DNA of 64,000 bases from Acidobacteriota bacterium. GTDB lineage: Bacteria > Acidobacteriota > Blastocatellia > Pyrinomonadales > Pyrinomonadaceae. The notes under the pieces are model-generated. The model was not told the origin of the DNA, ran no database searches, and saw only the letters and a program-made list of their open reading frames with translations. How positions within the stretch are numbered: position 1 is the stretch's first letter; the number at the start of each line of letters is the position of its first letter. Shown here piece after piece: positions 55,364 to 64,000 of this stretch. A program made the position numbers and the translations under genes. The stretch spans positions 1,322,830-1,386,829 of the forward strand of contig JADJWI010000008.1 in the NCBI GenBank assembly GCA_016716435.1, written 5' to 3'.

Positions 55364-55513
55364 GTTGCCACCGATAATTACTACCCGCTGTCGCTCGCCC
55401 CCGGATACCGCCTTAACGGCGCGATAAATGAACCGGACTTCTTCAAGAACCAGTTTTGCTTTGGATTCCCAAATACGTGTGCTTGATGCGCCGGCGAGTA
55501 TAAAGCCGTCCAT
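55364..55513 (-). pseudogene. mobA: mobA fragment (molybdenum cofactor guanylyltransferase, N-terminus)
   Basis: From ATG 55513 the first 50 residues read MDGFILAGASSTRIWESKAK, LVLEEVRFIYRAVKAVSGGE, VVIIGGN. This is the start of MobA (FILAGGxSSRMGxDKAxL...). The nucleotide-binding loop is already damaged: GG(K/A)SSRMG has become ASSTRIW. After about residue 50 all similarity ends. The frame runs on to 55211 without MobA features. It starts 13 bases after the porin stop on the same strand, so it was the second gene of a porin-mobA operon. The rest was probably lost at the edge of the hipBA segment. Confidence 0.65.
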
Positions 55514-55525
55514 AAACTCCTACTA

Positions 55526-56980
55526 TCAGAACGAATACGAGGCTCCGAGATTTACGTGATTTGCATGCTGCGCTCCGCTGAATAGATAAGTCGTGTAAAA
55601 GCGACGAAGCTCAAGGCCGATCGAAAATTGTGGAGTCCACTTAAAGATCGCCTCGCCGGCAAATGCCAGATTACGAGTACGCCAGTCGCGACGTGTGACG
55701 CTGGTCAGGTCTCGATTTTCAGGGTCGTCAATTCCAATAGTTCCATAAAAAGTCAATCGATCGTTCAGTGTCGGCGGAGTCAAACCGATCTGAGTCCATC
55801 CGCCGCGCGTCCTGATCGCACGAACGCCACCGGCGGTCGAAGCGACGCCCTGGCTAAAGGCAAAATCATTGTTGTAACTTTGAAAGACGCCGGCCTGAAA
55901 GCCGCCGAGGTTTTTGCCAAAAAACGCTTCCCCGGAGACACCGATTCGTTTTGCAAGCGGAAAATTCCAGTCGGCGGCAACACCGTATGTGTCGATGTCA
56001 TTTCTAACATTGGCCGCACCCGTAAAGACGCGCGATCTTCCGTAGTGTCCTGAAAATCCTATCGCTCCTGACTTTTTGCTGCCAAGCCAATTTTTCCCGC
56101 TGAACGCGATCCGGCTTTGTAGAAATGGAACACGCGATGCCGCTCCACTCGTCGGCTGGATAAAGAACGCGGCGTTTGTCGCAAAGTCGCCAGTCTGCGG
56201 CGCAAGTACGGCTCCTTGCCAGGTTATGTTCGGCGTGATCTTTCTTTCGATTTTGATCTGAGGCAGCCGCGCCCAATTATTTCCCGCTCCGGCCATCTGC
56301 GGTATCGCCGCGGCCGCGAGCGAAGTCGGATTAACGGGAGCGAAAACCATCCAGTCCTGTCCAACTGTTACAGAAGTCTTCTCCCAGTCGAGCCTAGCGT
56401 TTGCGAGTCGCAACCTGACAACGCCAAAGTTCTCGCCGATCCCGACCGATGGAAAACCGCCGAAGAAATCGGCTTCGAGAATCGCCGAGAGCCGCGCGTT
56501 ACCAACCTTAGCCCCCTCGACCCTCGCCCCCAAGCGGGTTTGGCGGACGCTCGCACTTACATTTCCGCTACCGGTTGGCGTTGCAAATAGCGGAACATCC
56601 GCATTATTAGTTCCACCGCTGTTTCCAAACGCATTGAAGTAGATCGTCCCGTATGGGGTGATGCGCGCGGATCCGACATCGACACCCAGATCTTTTTTCG
56701 GTTGCGGAGCTTGTTTTACATCTGTTTTCGCAACATCCGCTGGCCTAGTATCCGGCTTTGCCGGCGAATCGACTGGCTTAGCTGACGCGTTCTTCCCGAG
56801 CAACGCCTTCAGCTCAGCCATTTCGCGCCGCATTGTTTCAACCTCACTTTCCAGTTGCTTTACACGAGCACTCATCTCATCTGCCGACGGTGTGCCACCG
56901 GGCGTCTGGGCAACGACTGTAAGGCTGAGAATGGACGCTATTGCTGCTATAAGTACGAACTTTAAGAACTTGACATGCAT
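55526..56980 (-). CDS. Outer-membrane porin, DcaP-like, with N-terminal coiled coil
   Basis: 484 residues. Signal peptide about 1-24 (SLTVVAQ). A coiled coil (34-62; MSARVKQLESEVETMRREMA) suggests trimers, then a Pro/Lys-rich linker, then a beta-barrel (about 105-484) of alternating strands (ITPYGTIYFNAFGNSGG, KTSVTVGQDWMVFAPV) ending in Phe (LGASYSF), the outer-membrane insertion signal. DcaP-type porins take up anions and dicarboxylates. The promoter has an FNR-like box at -41.5, and the gene heads a unit with mobA, so it may let an electron acceptor such as nitrate reach the periplasm. AGAGG precedes the ATG. Confidence 0.85.
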   Translation of the reverse strand: MHVKFLKFVLIAAIASILSLTVVAQTPGGTPSADEMSARVKQLESEVETMRREMAELKALLGKNASAKPVDSPAKPDTRPADVAKTDVKQAPQPKKDLGVDVGSARITPYGTIYFNAFGNSGGTNNADVPLFATPTGSGNVSASVRQTRLGARVEGAKVGNARLSAILEADFFGGFPSVGIGENFGVVRLRLANARLDWEKTSVTVGQDWMVFAPVNPTSLAAAAIPQMAGAGNNWARLPQIKIERKITPNITWQGAVLAPQTGDFATNAAFFIQPTSGAASRVPFLQSRIAFSGKNWLGSKKSGAIGFSGHYGRSRVFTGAANVRNDIDTYGVAADWNFPLAKRIGVSGEAFFGKNLGGFQAGVFQSYNNDFAFSQGVASTAGGVRAIRTRGGWTQIGLTPPTLNDRLTFYGTIGIDDPENRDLTSVTRRDWRTRNLAFAGEAIFKWTPQFSIGLELRRFYTTYLFSGAQHANHVNLGASYSF

Positions 56981-57044
56981 ATGAATACCTCTACTGGATC
57001 AACTCGGTCGCTCACAATTTTTCCGCGTGTAGTACGACCAATTG

Positions 57045-57086
57045 AATATATCGTTCACCCGATTGCGGCAGTATGACGCAGATCAT
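57045..57086 (-). promoter_or_regulatory. FNR-like box and -10 of the porin promoter
   Basis: ATGACGCAGATCAT (57073-57086) fits the CRP/FNR-family pattern TTGAY-N4-RTCAA except for the outermost bases. On the minus strand a -10 TATATT lies at 57050-57045. A start at about 57038 places the box centre at -41.5, the class II activation position. Confidence 0.62.
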
Positions 57087-57234
57087 GTTTTCTCGCCGTG
57101 CAGAGTGAGACCTTTAATGTTGTCGAGCGAGAACCGAAATAGAACTTCGGCCAAGGAGATTGGCAAACGGCACCGCAAGTAGAGTCAAGACCGTAAGTAG
57201 GCTCATACTAAGAACAGCGGCGGAATAACAGGAA

Positions 57235-58223
57235 ATGTTGTTTGATTCCTTCAATCGAAAAATCAAGGATCTGCGCGTATCAGTGACGGATCGCTGTAAT
57301 TTTCGATGTTTCTATTGCGACCCCAATCCTTGCACCTCAAATGATCCGGATCTTCTGACCTTCGACGAGATACACTCTCTCTGCGAGGTGTTCGTCTCTC
57401 TGGGGATTGAAAAGATACGACTGACCGGCGGCGAACCAATGGTCAGGAAGGGCCTCGGCGTACTTATAGCTGAACTCTCATGCCTTAAAACCCCTATGGC
57501 CTTCAAGAACTCGCGATGATCACGAATGGTAGCAACTTCGCAAGTAAGGCCGACAGTTTACGATCGAGCGGCCTAAACCGCGTGACATTCTCGCTGGATA
57601 GCCTAAAGCCGGGCACATTTCGCTCAATTACGGGCTCCGACAAACTGTCTGGTGTGCTCGACTCAATAGAGGCCGCTCGTTCGGCCGGATACCCTGATAT
57701 AAAGATCAACGCTGTGATCGTCCGGGGTCAAAACGACGATGAGGTCGTCGACCTTGCTCGGTTTGCCAGGAGAAACAGTTTAACCGTCAGATTCATCGAG
57801 TTCATGCCTCTTGATAGAGGACGTATCTGGGATCACAAACATCTGGTCCCCGCCACTGAGATCCGGGAAGCAATAAATTCGGCCTTTCCAATAGTTCTTA
57901 TAAACCCGTCCCGCAAAGGTGAGACAGCGTGGAGGTATCGCTTTGCTGACGGCACAGGCGGCGAGATCGGTCTGATCGCTCCCGTCACAAATGCCTTTTG
58001 CGGCGAATGTTCGCGAATTCGACTGACGGCCGATGGGTATATCAGAACGTGTCTGTTCTCGAGTGAAGAATATGATGTACGAGGTTTGCTTAGAAGCGGC
58101 GGATCGCGAACCGAAGTCGCCGACCTTATTCGTTTTGCTGTCGCAAGAAAAACATTCGGCCATACCATTGGGTCCCCTACATTCGAGTATTCCTCGCGTT
58201 CGATGAGTTCGATCGGCGGCTAA
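57235..58223 (+). pseudogene. moaA: GTP 3',8-cyclase MoaA, one frameshift
   Basis: The first frame (57235-57519) has the radical-SAM site CNFRCFYC and TGGEPMVRKGL. At about 57485-57505 one base is missing; the second frame continues at once (GLQELAMITNGSNF) with FSLDSLKPGTF, KINAVIVRGQN, RFIEFMPLDRG and the second cluster CGECSRIRLTADGYIRTC. Joined, it is a full-length MoaA of about 329 residues, the first enzyme of molybdenum cofactor synthesis. Apart from the frameshift (in a run AAAACCCC) all catalytic residues are kept, so either the break is recent or it is a sequence error. The second frame opens with an ATG overlapping the first stop. Confidence 0.85.
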
Positions 58224-58236
58224 AAATATTAGTCAA

Positions 58237-58281
58237 AATATGACTTAAGTCATATTCTGAGCACTGCAACCGGCATAGCAT
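58237..58281 (+). promoter_or_regulatory. Perfect palindrome of FNR type before the oxidoreductase operon
   Basis: 58237-58256 is a 20-base perfect palindrome with core ATGACTTAAGTCAT. Its half site TGAC/GTCA matches the porin box. A weak -10 TAGCAT is at 58276-58281, at the same distance from the palindrome centre (32 bases) as in the porin promoter. Confidence 0.62.
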
Positions 58282-58317
58282 TCCAACTGTTTTACACATT
58301 TTGTGACAACGAATACT

Positions 58318-60228
58318 ATGATGCGGCTAAATGTTCACGTCCCGGACGCGAACTACCATCAAAACCTGATCTCGTGCCAAGTGGCGTGTCCCGTTCATAC
58401 GGACGCACGCGGTTATGTTCGGGCGATCGCGGATGCGCGGTTTGAAGAAGCATATTTAATAGCACGCGGTCCGAATCCTTTTGCCTCGATCTGCGGCCGC
58501 ATCTGCGGAGCCCCTTGCGAGATCGCCTGCCGCCGCGGAAAAATCCCCAAAGTGAATGACGACGGAATGTTCGTCGGCCAGGACCGCCCAATCGCGATCC
58601 GTGCGCTGAAGCGTTTTGCATGTGATCAGTTCGGGCCGGAGGCGAGGCCGACGAGTGAAGTGCTTGACTCGATCAGGAATTTTATCCCGCCCGTTGCCGG
58701 AGATGCTGAGGAAATGGCGGCACTCTTGAGATCCGCGACCAGTCCTTCGGTCAGAAAAGGTGAAGGCGAAAAGATCGCGATCATCGGAGCCGGCCCCGCA
58801 GGACTCTCAGCCGCGCATGACCTGGCGTTGATGGGATTCAAGCCGGTCGTCTTTGAGATCGAGCCTGTCGCAGCGGGAATGCTGGCCGTCGGCGTTCCGG
58901 CATATCGACTCCCGCGTGAACTGATCGAAAAGGAAGTCGCCGTCATCGAGGCACTCGGCGTCGAGATCCGTTGCGGAGTAAAAGTCGGTGAAGATATTAC
59001 TTTTGCCGAGCTCCGCGAGGATTTCGCGGCGGTGATAATCGCGGTCGGTGCCAAATCATCACGCGGCCTCGGTTTGACCGGTGAGGACGGACCTGGCGTG
59101 ATTGGCGGTGTCGATCTGCTTCGGGCGGTCTCACTTGGCGAAGACCTCGATATGGGCCGCGAGATCGTGGTCATCGGCGGCGGAAATGTCGCATATGACG
59201 TCGCGAGGTCGGTCGTCCGCCAGATCGCTTTTGACACCGCACGCACGGCTGCGAGGCTTTCTGAGACGGCGAACGTTCACCTGATCTCGCTTGAAGGTGC
59301 GGAAGAAATGCCTGCGGACACGATCGAGATCGTTGAGGGCGACGAAGAGGGCATCAAGCGCAGCAACGGCTGGGGGCCGACAGAGGTCGTTCGGGATGAA
59401 AAAGGCAGAGTGACCGGCGTTGCCTTTCGAAAATGCCTCCGAGTCTACGACGAAGATCGAAAATTCTCACCGCTTTACGACGATGAGGAAAAGAAATTAA
59501 TTCCCTGCGACACCGTCCTTCTGGCTGTTGGCCAAGCACCGGCCCTTTCTTTTTGGAGGACGGCGGACAAGACGTGGAAAGAATGCGAGGCGACTGGCTC
59601 AAGGTTGACCTCGCCACGCTGCAGACCACTGCCCAAGGGGTCTTTGTCGCCGGCGATCTCGCCCACGGAACGCGTTTGCTGATCGACGCCGTCGCGTCCG
59701 GCAAGGCAGCGGCGCGTTCCGTTTATCAATATCTGACCGGTAACGCACTCGAACATGAACTGGTTAAAACCCATGTGATTCTTGACCGATACCGTCGTGA
59801 ACGCGGCTATGAATCGATCCGCCGAGTTGAAGTTCCGACCATCGAACCGCCGAACGGCTCAAGCATCCCGAAAACGTCGTTGAAATCGGCTACAGCAAAG
59901 AAGAAGCCATGCCCGAGGCTTCGCGCTGCCTGGATTGTGGAGTCACGCCGGTTTTTGACGGCAGCCGGTGCGTGCTGTGTGGCGGCTGTGCGGACGTTTG
60001 CCCGACCGAGTGTCTGAAGCTGATCTCGCTGGATAATCTCGAATTTGATACCGAGGTCGACAAATAATCGATTCATCGATCGGCAACGATGCCGAACTGA
60101 GCGAAAACTCGGCGATCCTAAAAGACGAGGATCGCTGCATTCGGTGTGCTCTGTGTGCGATCCGCTGCCCGGTGGATGCGATCTCGATGGAACGAGTCAC
60201 ATTTTCAACAAATTGGAGTTCTGTATGA
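58318..60228 (+). pseudogene. GltD-like FAD oxidoreductase with ferredoxin domain, three frameshifts
   Basis: The N-terminal Fe-S domain (CQVACPVHTDARGY, CGRICGAPCEIACRRG), FAD site (IIGAGPAGLSAAHDLAL, near 155) and NAD(P) site (VIGGGNVAYDVARSV, near 285) lie in the first frame. Frame changes at about 59550, 59855 and 60065 each fit one missing base. After them come VFVAGDLAHGTRLLIDAVASG, CLDCGVTPVFDG, CVLCGGCADVCPTECLKLIS and CIRCALCAIRCPVDAI. Restored, it is an oxidoreductase of about 635 residues with two C-terminal [4Fe-4S] clusters, overlapping the Rieske start as ATGA. It should move electrons between NAD(P)H or ferredoxin and the cytochrome genes after it. The start (GTG 58303 or ATG 58318) has no clear site. 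Confidence 0.8.
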
Positions 60229-60704
60229 CGACCCATCCAAGTGAAAAGAAATCACGTTTTGACCCGGAACCGATGCCACGGCGGGATTTTCTGGGGCTTG
60301 CGGCACTCGGATCGATGGCAGCGGCATTCGCTCTTTCGATATTCGGGATGTTGAAACTCCCCAAGGCGGCCGTGTCGGCTTCGCCGGCTAAGAAATTTAA
60401 TGTGGCGTTGCCGGACACCCATCCGGAGGGCGAAGCCTTCGTACCCCCGGGGCGAAACGTCGCGGTCTTTCGAGATGCCGATGGTGTCTTTGCGATCTCA
60501 ACCGTTTGCACCCATTTAGGATGCATCGTGAAGACAAGCTCGGCCGGATTTGATTGTCCCTGTCACGGATCGGGCTTTCAAAAAGATGGAACTGTAAGAA
60601 AAGGGCCGGCTCCGACACCGCTGCCATGGCTGAAAGTCTCAAAAAATGGAGCTCTTCTCACCATTGACGAGGAAGCAACGGTAAAGACTGGAACAAAGGT
60701 GTAG
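60225..60704 (+). CDS. Rieske [2Fe-2S] protein
   Basis: 159 residues. A Tat-type or anchor signal begins it (MPRRDFLGLAALGSMAAAFA, about 18-37). The Rieske cluster motifs are complete: CTHLGC and CPCHGSGF, about 15 residues apart, in the C-terminal domain. It passes electrons from quinol via cytochrome b to a cytochrome c. It overlaps the oxidoreductase by 4 bases and precedes cytochrome b by 4 bases. It is one of the few genes of the cluster without a frameshift. Confidence 0.92.
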   Translation: MTTHPSEKKSRFDPEPMPRRDFLGLAALGSMAAAFALSIFGMLKLPKAAVSASPAKKFNVALPDTHPEGEAFVPPGRNVAVFRDADGVFAISTVCTHLGCIVKTSSAGFDCPCHGSGFQKDGTVRKGPAPTPLPWLKVSKNGALLTIDEEATVKTGTKV

Positions 60705-60707
60705 ATC

Positions 60708-62256
60708 ATGAAGGCAGAAGGCTATTCAGCATTACACGAATTCTGGATCAATCTGCGGGGCATCCCGAATCACGTCTATCGGGCGATGTTTCGCGGCGGT
60801 CCGCCAAAGACCGATCGTACGCGGTCGTCGTTTATATTCGGCAACGTCTTCCTGCATCTTCATTCGGTCCGCACGCATCTCTGGAGCCTGCGTTGGAGCA
60901 CGACCATGGGTCTCGGCATAATGACGACTGCGGCATTTCTGATAACTCTGGTCACCGGCATCCTGCTGATGTTCTACTACAAGCCGTATCCGGACGTAGC
61001 CTATCAATCGATCAAGGACATTCATTTCATTGTACCTACTGGCCGGTTTATGCGGAACATTCACCGCTGGGCCGCTAACGTGATGGTGGTCGCCGTGATA
61101 CTGCACATGGCAAGGGCGTTCTACACCGCCTCGTACCGAAAGCCGAGGGAATTCAACTGGTTCATCGGCTGGGGCTTGCTGGTCACGACCTTGGGCCTGT
61201 CATTTACGGGTTATCTGCTTCCTTGGGATCAACTCGCATACTGGGCGATCACGATCGGCGCCAATATCGCGCAGAGTCCTCGAGAGATCACCGACGCACT
61301 TGGGATCACGGCTTGGGCAGATATCGGCGGCCTGCAGCGTGAAATATTGCTTGGGTCTGACAAGGTCGGCGAAGAGGCGTTGATCAGATTCTATCTGCTT
61401 CACGTAATGATCTTGCCACTGACTCTTGTTATGTTGATGGCGGTGCATTTCTGGCGAATACGCAAGGATGGTGGGCTCGCAAAACCGGCGAATGCCGATG
61501 AACTGGTTGGCCAGGAAGCCAAAGAATTCTATCCGGTCTTTACGGATGCTCCGACGAAAACATATCACCTAGCCGCCGTCGTGAAGGGCAAAACGCCTGC
61601 CGTCGGGAGCGGCCCGGAACACACGGTTCCGTCAATGCCGCACCTTTTCTACGCCGAGCTTGGCGTGTTGATGCTGACAACTCTCATCTGCGTCGGGTTG
61701 GCTTTCGTTTCTGATGCTCCGTTAAAAGAACTGGCAAATCCGCTCGTTCCCGAGAATCCGGCAAAGGCCCCGTGGTACTTTCTTGGGCTCCAGGAGATCG
61801 TATCGTTCTCGGCATTCATGGGTGGCATAGGTATTCCGATGCTGTGCGTGATCGGCTTGGGTCTGATCCCATTTCTCGACCGTGAAAAGGAAGGAACAGG
61901 CGAATGGTTTGGCGGTCCGGGCGGCCGGAAACTCGTGAAGTGGTCCGTCGTGGTGGGTTTTGCCGCGTCGATACTTGTCGAGGCGTTTGCCATTAAGTTC
62001 GGCTGGCTTCGCGAGTGGTTCCCGGATATTCCGCAGCTTTTTCATCACGTTCATCAATCCCGGAACTGTCTTGACGGCGATCTACGCGGCTTATTCGATA
62101 TGGGCCGTTCGAAGATACAACTCGACTCGTGCAGGTGCACTGGCCCTGTTTACGTGCTTTCTATGCGGTTTCATTGTGTTGACCGTGATCGGTACATATT
62201 TCCGCGGGCCGAACTGGGATTTCTTCTGGTCGCCGTCTGATTGGGGAGGCCATTGA
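60708..62256 (+). pseudogene. Cytochrome b of a b6c-type quinol oxidoreductase, one frameshift
   Basis: The frame from ATG 60708 has the heme ligands His119/His133 (IHRWAANVMVVAVILH) and His232/His247 (second pair separated by 14 residues, as in cytochrome b6), plus the C-terminal quinone-site helices (NPAKAPWYFLGLQEIVSFSA). At a run CTTTTTC near 62040 one extra base shifts the frame. The true end reads TFINPGTVLTAIYAAYSIWA through PSDWGGH, stopping at 62256. It is a fused b6/subunit IV type protein of about 515 residues. Uncorrected, the last membrane helix is lost. Confidence 0.88.
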
Positions 62257-62260
62257 CGCA

Positions 62261-63917
62261 ATGAACAAGAATAAATATTTGTTGATGGTTTCAAGTATCG
62301 GGGTCTTTTTGCTCCTGGCTGCGGCTGCCGTGTCAGAGAACTTTATGAAGGACTGGCACAGCATTCAGGGGAACGCCAAGACCACTGAAGGCCCGATCGA
62401 TCTGCGACTTCGCCAGATAGTGAATCCGCAGCTCAAAGTAACGGACCGCTGCGTCACTTGTCATGTCGGGATGGCATCCGGCGAGCAGATCACGTCCGAT
62501 CAAAAGGTAGGCGCAGCCCACAAGCCAGTCGTCCATTCCCCGACCGAGATCGGCTGCACGACCTGTCATGGTGGACAGGGACAAGCAACTGAGAAAGACG
62601 ATGCTCACGGTAATGTTCACTTCTGGACCGAGCCGATGCTGCCCTCGAAGTATGCCTACGCGAGTTGCGGAACCTGTCACACGCCGCTGAATGTTCCCAA
62701 TCTGCCGACCCTCGAAAACGCCCGTAAGACGTTCGAAAGGCTCGACTGCTACGCGTGTCATCGCCTCGACGGCCGCGGCGGTACTCTGCGTCCGGGCGGC
62801 AATGTAACCGGCATGGAAGGCCCCGACCTATCCCATGTCGGACTCAAAGGCTACAACGCCGAATGGTATGCGGTTCACCTGCAAAAGTCTCAGCAGGCGA
62901 CGGACGCGGCCTGGAAAACGTCATTTCGTGAGGTAGTCGAGGCAGACCGTTCGGCTCTGAAGATCTTTCTCGATACCCAAATGGGTGCACCGAAATTGAT
63001 CGAAGCAAGGCGCAGTTCAACACGGCCGGCTGTGCTGGATGCCACACCGTCGGAAGTTTTGGCGGCGACGCGGGCGTGAATCTATCGCTTTCCGGTTTCA
63101 AGGATCCCAACCAGCTTAACTTCTCAAAGGTTCCGGGCGATCACACTCTCACCAACTGGGTCGTCCAGCATTTCCGTTCACCTGCGTCCACGGTCGCGGG
63201 ATCGCAGATGCCCGTACTTGGGTTGTCTGATAACCAGATCGACCTGCTGACGCTCTATACACTTTCGCTCAGAAGGCGCACCTTGCCTGACGTCTATCTT
63301 CCGAAAGATCGCGTGCGGGCAATGCGTTTCGGCGAACGCGAGTTTGCTAAGGATGGGGAGACCATTTACACCGCGGTTTGTTCAAGTTGTCACGCGGCAG
63401 ACGGACGTGGAACCCGGTTCCCGGGCCTTGTTCCGAATCCGTCGATAACGAGTCCGGAGTTCCTCCAGCTCGCCTCTGACGATTTTCTCTTCCAGACAAT
63501 ACGGAATGGCCGGCCCGGACGGCCGATGCTGGCGTGGGGCGATCGTGTGAATGGTTTCAACGACGATGAGGTTCGAGCCGTCATCGCCTACATTCGCAGG
63601 CTCGGAGGTAACGTCCAAGCACAGCCCGATGCCAAGCCGCAGCTGTGGGCGACGGGTGACGCAGCTCTCGGAGCGACGCTCTTTGCTTCAAATTGTTCGG
63701 GCTGTCACGGAAAGAACGGCGTGGGCGCAGATGGCCCGGCGCTTAACAACAAAGCCTTTCATCCAGTGTTTCCAGACACCTTTCTGGTCGGGCCGATAAC
63801 ACGGGAAGAAGCGGGACTGTGATGCAAGGTTTCGAGAACCCATCGCCGATCCGCAGGGCATTGAACCAAGCCGAGGTCGAATCGATCGTTTATATACGTT
63901 CGTTGAGCGCAAAATAG
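62261..63917 (+). pseudogene. Seven-heme membrane cytochrome c, two frameshifts
   Basis: ATG 62261 follows GGGGAGG. An N-terminal anchor helix (LLMVSSIGVFLLLAAAAV) leads to four CxxCH sites: CVTCH, CTTCH, CGTCH and CYACH. Near 63005 one base is missing; in the next frame come a fifth site CAGCH (GCAGCHTVGSFGG), CSSCH and CSGCH. Near 63800 a second missing base precedes the proper end (TGRSGTVMQGFENPSPIRRA through VYIRSLSAK, stop 63915). Restored length is about 550 residues. It would accept electrons from the Rieske/cytochrome b pair and pass them to the enzyme that follows. It could originally have been two genes, but no start with a ribosome-binding site separates them. Confidence 0.82.
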
Positions 63918-63940
63918 TTGAGCATTAACCGGGGAAGGAT

Positions 63941-64000
63941 ATGAAAAAAGAGATCTCAAGACGCGAATTTATGGCGCGGATCACCGCGGCCGGATTTGGG
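63941..64000 (+). CDS. Start of a Tat-exported protein (cut off by window)
   Basis: Only 20 residues are visible: MKKEISRREFMARITAAGFG. The SRREFM motif is a twin-arginine signal, so the product is exported folded, probably with a cofactor. GGGGAAGG lies just before the ATG. With moaA, mobA, Rieske and cytochrome genes in front, a molybdopterin oxidoreductase (nitrate reductase-like) is a reasonable expectation, but nothing of the enzyme itself is in the window. Confidence 0.75.
   Translation, partial: MKKEISRREFMARITAAGFG

Noticed and set aside
54898..55371. Minus-strand ORF of 157 codons antisense to the end of hipA
   Set aside because: Mostly a shadow of hipA; the part beyond it has no family features.
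58303..58320. GTG start for the oxidoreductase
   Set aside because: No better supported than the ATG pair at 58318-58323; left open.
1..64000. CRISPR array, rRNA genes or phage structural cluster
   Set aside because: No regularly spaced repeats, no rRNA-like sequence and no capsid, portal or terminase genes; the fibre gene with an S74 domain has its own signal peptide and is not evidence of a prophage.

Overview
The window reads as a chromosomal segment of an Acidobacteriota bacterium, most likely class Blastocatellia (Pyrinomonas-like). This is an inference from gene families: a secreted VWFA-domain protein of the acidobacterial type, a Ser/Thr kinase-TPR protein paired with an ECF sigma factor, TPR-CHAT proteins, many secreted proteins without a recognised family, and a remnant of the carboxypeptidase-regulatory-like domain that ends many secreted proteins in this group. 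No rRNA, complete tRNA or CRISPR array was found.

Layout. (1) 1-11970 is ordinary chromosome: pheT (5' cut off), a small coiled-coil gene, zapA, a 6S RNA gene, a VWFA protein, sugar oxidoreductase and isomerase genes, a lytic transglycosylase, agmatinase, an HtrA-type lipoprotein protease and a membrane protein. (2) At 12014, 41051 and 52161 lie three direct copies of the 3' half of a tRNA-Pro(GGG) gene, breaking off in the anticodon loop. The flanks carry repeated arm-type motifs, and a tyrosine integrase sits next to the middle copy. I read this as a tandem array of integrated elements: element 1 (about 29 kb), element 2 (about 11 kb, no integrase), and a third one starting at 52.2 kb.

(3) Element 1 carries a pyruvate metabolism block (ppdK, an FAD/Fe-S oxidoreductase, nifJ, a DHOD-like protein), broken fic and IS256 genes, a sigma factor/kinase pair, seven secreted proteins and the integrase. 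(4) Element 2 is visibly richer in A+T. It encodes an ECF-like sigma factor, a membrane anti-sigma candidate, small beta-rich secreted proteins, other secreted or membrane proteins, and two TPR proteins, of which one is broken and one has an intact CHAT (caspase-like) domain. It is the best candidate for an undescribed system. (5) 52.2-55.1 kb holds an orphan AbiEi-like gene and a hipBA pair whose promoter gives an almost leaderless transcript.

(6) 55.2-64.0 kb is a molybdoenzyme-type anaerobic respiration cluster: mobA fragment, outer-membrane porin, moaA, FAD/ferredoxin oxidoreductase, Rieske protein, b6-type cytochrome b, seven-heme cytochrome c, and the start of a Tat-exported enzyme. Two FNR-like palindromes sit where a class II activator would bind. 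Seven frameshifts fall in this cluster, against almost none in the rest of the window outside element 2 and the IS. It is therefore either decaying or poorly sequenced. All family assignments come from reading motifs; no database search was possible.
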